22,444 nucleotides of DNA from a virus: positions 1 to 22,444 of IMG/VR virus record IMGVR_UViG_3300037264_002731. One strand, given 5' to 3'. Each line of letters opens with the position of its first letter. Positions within the stretch are counted from its first letter, which is position 1. A program made the translations under genes and the position numbers. A model generated the notes under the pieces. The model ran no database searches. It was not told the origin of the DNA and saw nothing but the letters and a program-made list of their open reading frames with translations. This document shows positions 20,924 through 22,444 of this stretch, one piece after another.

Positions 20924-22174
20924 TCAAGGTTGGGAAGAGGGTGCGGGGTTGGAATCCGAACCCCGCACGGGGACCACCAGCATGAATCGTCCCTCCCCTA
21001 TTTGCTTGAGCGCAAGCAAGCCGGCTCTCACCGCGCCAGACACCACATCCTCCATGTCCTTCTGGCCGGGGAAGTGAGAGTGGAGGAACCTGAAAGCCTC
21101 CTCGTAGCCCACGCCTCCCTTCCCCTTGATGTGGGACACGAGGCGCTCAGCCTGCAGGGCGGCCTCAGACTTGCCTATGCGGGCGAAGACCTGGGGCATG
21201 TCAAGTTCGATGTCACTGATCATCACGTTCGCCGCAGCGAGCGTCTCAGCGCTGAGGGTGAGTTCGTCAGAGCTGGCGGCCGCGAGGACCATCGCGAGCT
21301 TGTGCAAGTGCGTCTGCTTCCGTGCGATATAACCGCCGAAGCGATCATCGTCCAGCGCTGGCGGACGGTTCTCGTAGTGGTGCTTATACCAAGCGTTGCC
21401 CCACTCGACCGCGCTTGGTAGAAGCCTGTAGGGCCCACTGAGTTGCGAAATGCGTTCCAGATCTTGTACCAGACTCCTTTGCGTGTCCGCCATACCAAGT
21501 GGAACTTGTAGCGAGGGATATGCGACATACTTCTCTTTCTCCTCTGCGTAGATGAAGATGCAGCGGGAGGTGAAGCCACCTCCTACCATGTGCTCTGGGA
21601 AGTTGCCTGCGATCCAGCTCGGTGTGGTGCAAGCAATGATGTTGATCCAGGGGTTTGCTATAGTCTCACTTCCTGACATCTTCGTAGTCTTGCTGAACAC
21701 CTTCCTCCCATCCCACAGAGTGATGAGAAGGTCCACCATCTCCCTGTCCTGGGGGTTGAAGAGGTTGCCTAGCTCGGAGGACTCTATGGTTATCTCGGAG
21801 GCCACCATCCTCTCATGCCCATTGATGCTGAACTCTTCTTGAGAGACGCTGAGGGATTGGACAAGGGACTGCCAGGTTGTGACATCGGGTCCGAATTTGA
21901 TGCCAGGGACTTGGCGGAGGAGGTTCATGCCTACGCCAGCGGTGGTGGACTTGGACACGATGCCAGGGGGCGCTACAAGGATGACGAAGAAATTTGGAGA
22001 CCAGTGAAAGTAAGCCATGTCTAGCCATACGCGCCTGCGCAACGCCCCAGCCACAGTGCTGACTGCGACCCAAAAGCGCATCCGTTTGGGGGCCTCCGAG
22101 TACGAGCTGTACTCCAAGAAGGCCTCTATCCAGTCAGCATATGCTCTAGGCACAATCGCCCCACGAGACTTCAC
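20924..22174 (-). CDS. DUF3987-like replicative ATPase / helicase-type protein
   Basis: 416 residues from a GTG at 22174, overlapping the polymerase end by 29 bases; a GTG at 22153 is an alternative. The core is a RecA/AAA-like ATPase: a P-loop-like Val-Ala-Pro-Pro-Gly-Ile-Val-Ser-Lys-Ser-Thr at 67-77, an acidic Ile-Thr-Ile-Glu-Ser-Ser-Glu-Leu-Gly strand, a sensor-like Ile-Ile-Ala-Cys-Thr-Thr-Pro-Ser-Trp and Gly-Gly-Gly-Phe-Thr-Ser-Arg-Cys, whose Arg may be a finger. This layout is typical of DUF3987 proteins, which sit beside phage polymerases and are thought to act as primase-helicase partners. The glycine before the P-loop lysine is serine. The last 100 residues look like a winged-helix end. 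No primase motif is visible here. Confidence 0.65.
   Translation of the reverse strand: MKSRGAIVPRAYADWIEAFLEYSSYSEAPKRMRFWVAVSTVAGALRRRVWLDMAYFHWSPNFFVILVAPPGIVSKSTTAGVGMNLLRQVPGIKFGPDVTTWQSLVQSLSVSQEEFSINGHERMVASEITIESSELGNLFNPQDREMVDLLITLWDGRKVFSKTTKMSGSETIANPWINIIACTTPSWIAGNFPEHMVGGGFTSRCIFIYAEEKEKYVAYPSLQVPLGMADTQRSLVQDLERISQLSGPYRLLPSAVEWGNAWYKHHYENRPPALDDDRFGGYIARKQTHLHKLAMVLAAASSDELTLSAETLAAANVMISDIELDMPQVFARIGKSEAALQAERLVSHIKGKGGVGYEEAFRFLHSHFPGQKDMEDVVSGAVRAGLLALKQIGEGRFMLVVPVRGSDSNPAPSSQP
20941..20968. repeat. Perfect 10-bp inverted repeat (hairpin) at the end of the DUF3987-like gene
   Basis: GTGCGGGGTT and AACCCCGCAC flank an eight-base loop. The hairpin lies in the last codons of the ATPase gene, just before its TGA and upstream of the HTH gene. 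In the direction of transcription it is followed by a C/T-mixed stretch and not a clear U run, so it is not a textbook terminator. It could cause pausing, protect mRNA ends or reduce downstream expression. Confidence 0.7.
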
Positions 22175-22444
22175 TAGTCTTAATACCTACAGGTATCACT
22201 AGGGGGTCTGCGTAGGGCACAGTGACTTGAGCGAGTTGCTTGAGGGCTTGAAGGGAAGTTGCGGTGGTGTGGGTCGGAAACTGTCCGACAAGTGAATCGT
22301 GAACCTGAATGAGTACCTGAATGAAAGGGGCTTGAGCATGGATGCGCTGCCACGCAGTGTTGATGACCCTTCCAACTACGGATTGAGGCTGCCAAGCTAA
22401 AGCGTCAGGTAGGTTCGGCCTGTCAAACAAGTACCACTTGTACC
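22146..22444 (-). CDS. DNA polymerase family A, C-terminal end (5' part outside window)
   Basis: 98 residues are visible and the frame is open to the edge of the window; a TTG at 22430 is not a real start because coding sequence continues before it. The end of the palm domain is recognisable: Leu-Ala-Trp-Gln-Pro-Gln-Ser at 15-21 with the helix after it, and motif C as Gln-Val-His-Asp-Ser-Leu at 46-51, holding one of the two catalytic aspartates (Asp-49). E. coli PolI has His-Asp-Glu here. The protein ends with a Pro-Val-Gly-Ile-Lys strand and Ser-Trp-Gly, as phage PolA proteins do. It would replicate the phage genome and is directly upstream of the DUF3987-like ATPase. T7-type RNA polymerase also has His-Asp-Ser, but the surrounding pattern fits DNA polymerase better. 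Confidence 0.8.
   Translation of the reverse strand, partial: YKWYLFDRPNLPDALAWQPQSVVGRVINTAWQRIHAQAPFIQVLIQVHDSLVGQFPTHTTATSLQALKQLAQVTVPYADPLVIPVGIKTSEVSWGDCA

Noticed and set aside
20938-20972. tRNA T-arm-like sequence (GGTTCGGATTCC on the minus strand) as a tRNA or attachment-site remnant
   Set aside because: The T-loop spacing is wrong, no acceptor, D or anticodon arm flanks it, and the bases code the end of the ATPase. It is kept only as a hairpin.

Overview
The window looks like part of the genome of a tailed double-stranded DNA phage (or prophage) with a short, P22-like tail machine and a Gram-negative host. The evidence is a run of virion genes with a gp4-like head-tail adaptor, a gp10-like tail-hub propeller, ejection-type proteins and tail fibres, then an endolysin, and, converging on them, a replication block with a family-A DNA polymerase. 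Genes are packed almost without gaps. Neighbours usually share one to four bases (TAGTG, TGATG, ATGA or GTGA). No intergenic stretch exceeds a few dozen bases, and I see no tRNA, CRISPR array, integrase or insertion sequence.

Plus strand, 2-16099 (late-type operon, entering from the left): the end of a PcfJ-domain protein; gp4-like adaptor; a short piece of gp10-like N-terminus; a chimeric Ig-like/polyglycine adhesin carrying a second gp10-like N-terminus; the gp10-like propeller body; three probable internal or ejection proteins; a large repeat-containing tail fibre; a receptor-binding-type fibre protein; a small tail-region protein; an M15 peptidase endolysin; a DUF1353 protein. The same chain then continues, with ATGA overlaps, into a stand-alone heptose-1-phosphate adenylyltransferase (HldE C-domain type), an 88-residue unknown and a radical SAM enzyme.

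Minus strand, 22444-16096 (entering from the right): the C-terminus of DNA polymerase A, a DUF3987-like replicative ATPase, a small HTH protein and an overlapping candidate small protein. These are followed by an unbroken sugar cassette: PfkB heptose kinase (HldE N-domain type), SIS isomerase (GmhA type), a thiamine-diphosphate enzyme split into two genes, a family 2 glycosyltransferase and a TylF-like O-methyltransferase. The two operons meet tail to tail with overlapping stop codons at 16096-16099.

The most interesting content is this phage-borne glycan cassette. It holds isomerase, kinase and adenylyltransferase for an ADP-heptose-like sugar, plus a ThDP carboligase-like pair, a radical SAM enzyme, a glycosyltransferase and a methyltransferase. 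It is divided between the replication-linked and late operons. The sequence does not show whether it remodels host LPS, decorates the virion or modifies DNA. The second notable item is the tail-hub region 1950-5408, where a gp10-like gene appears broken by, or rebuilt around, an adhesin gene.
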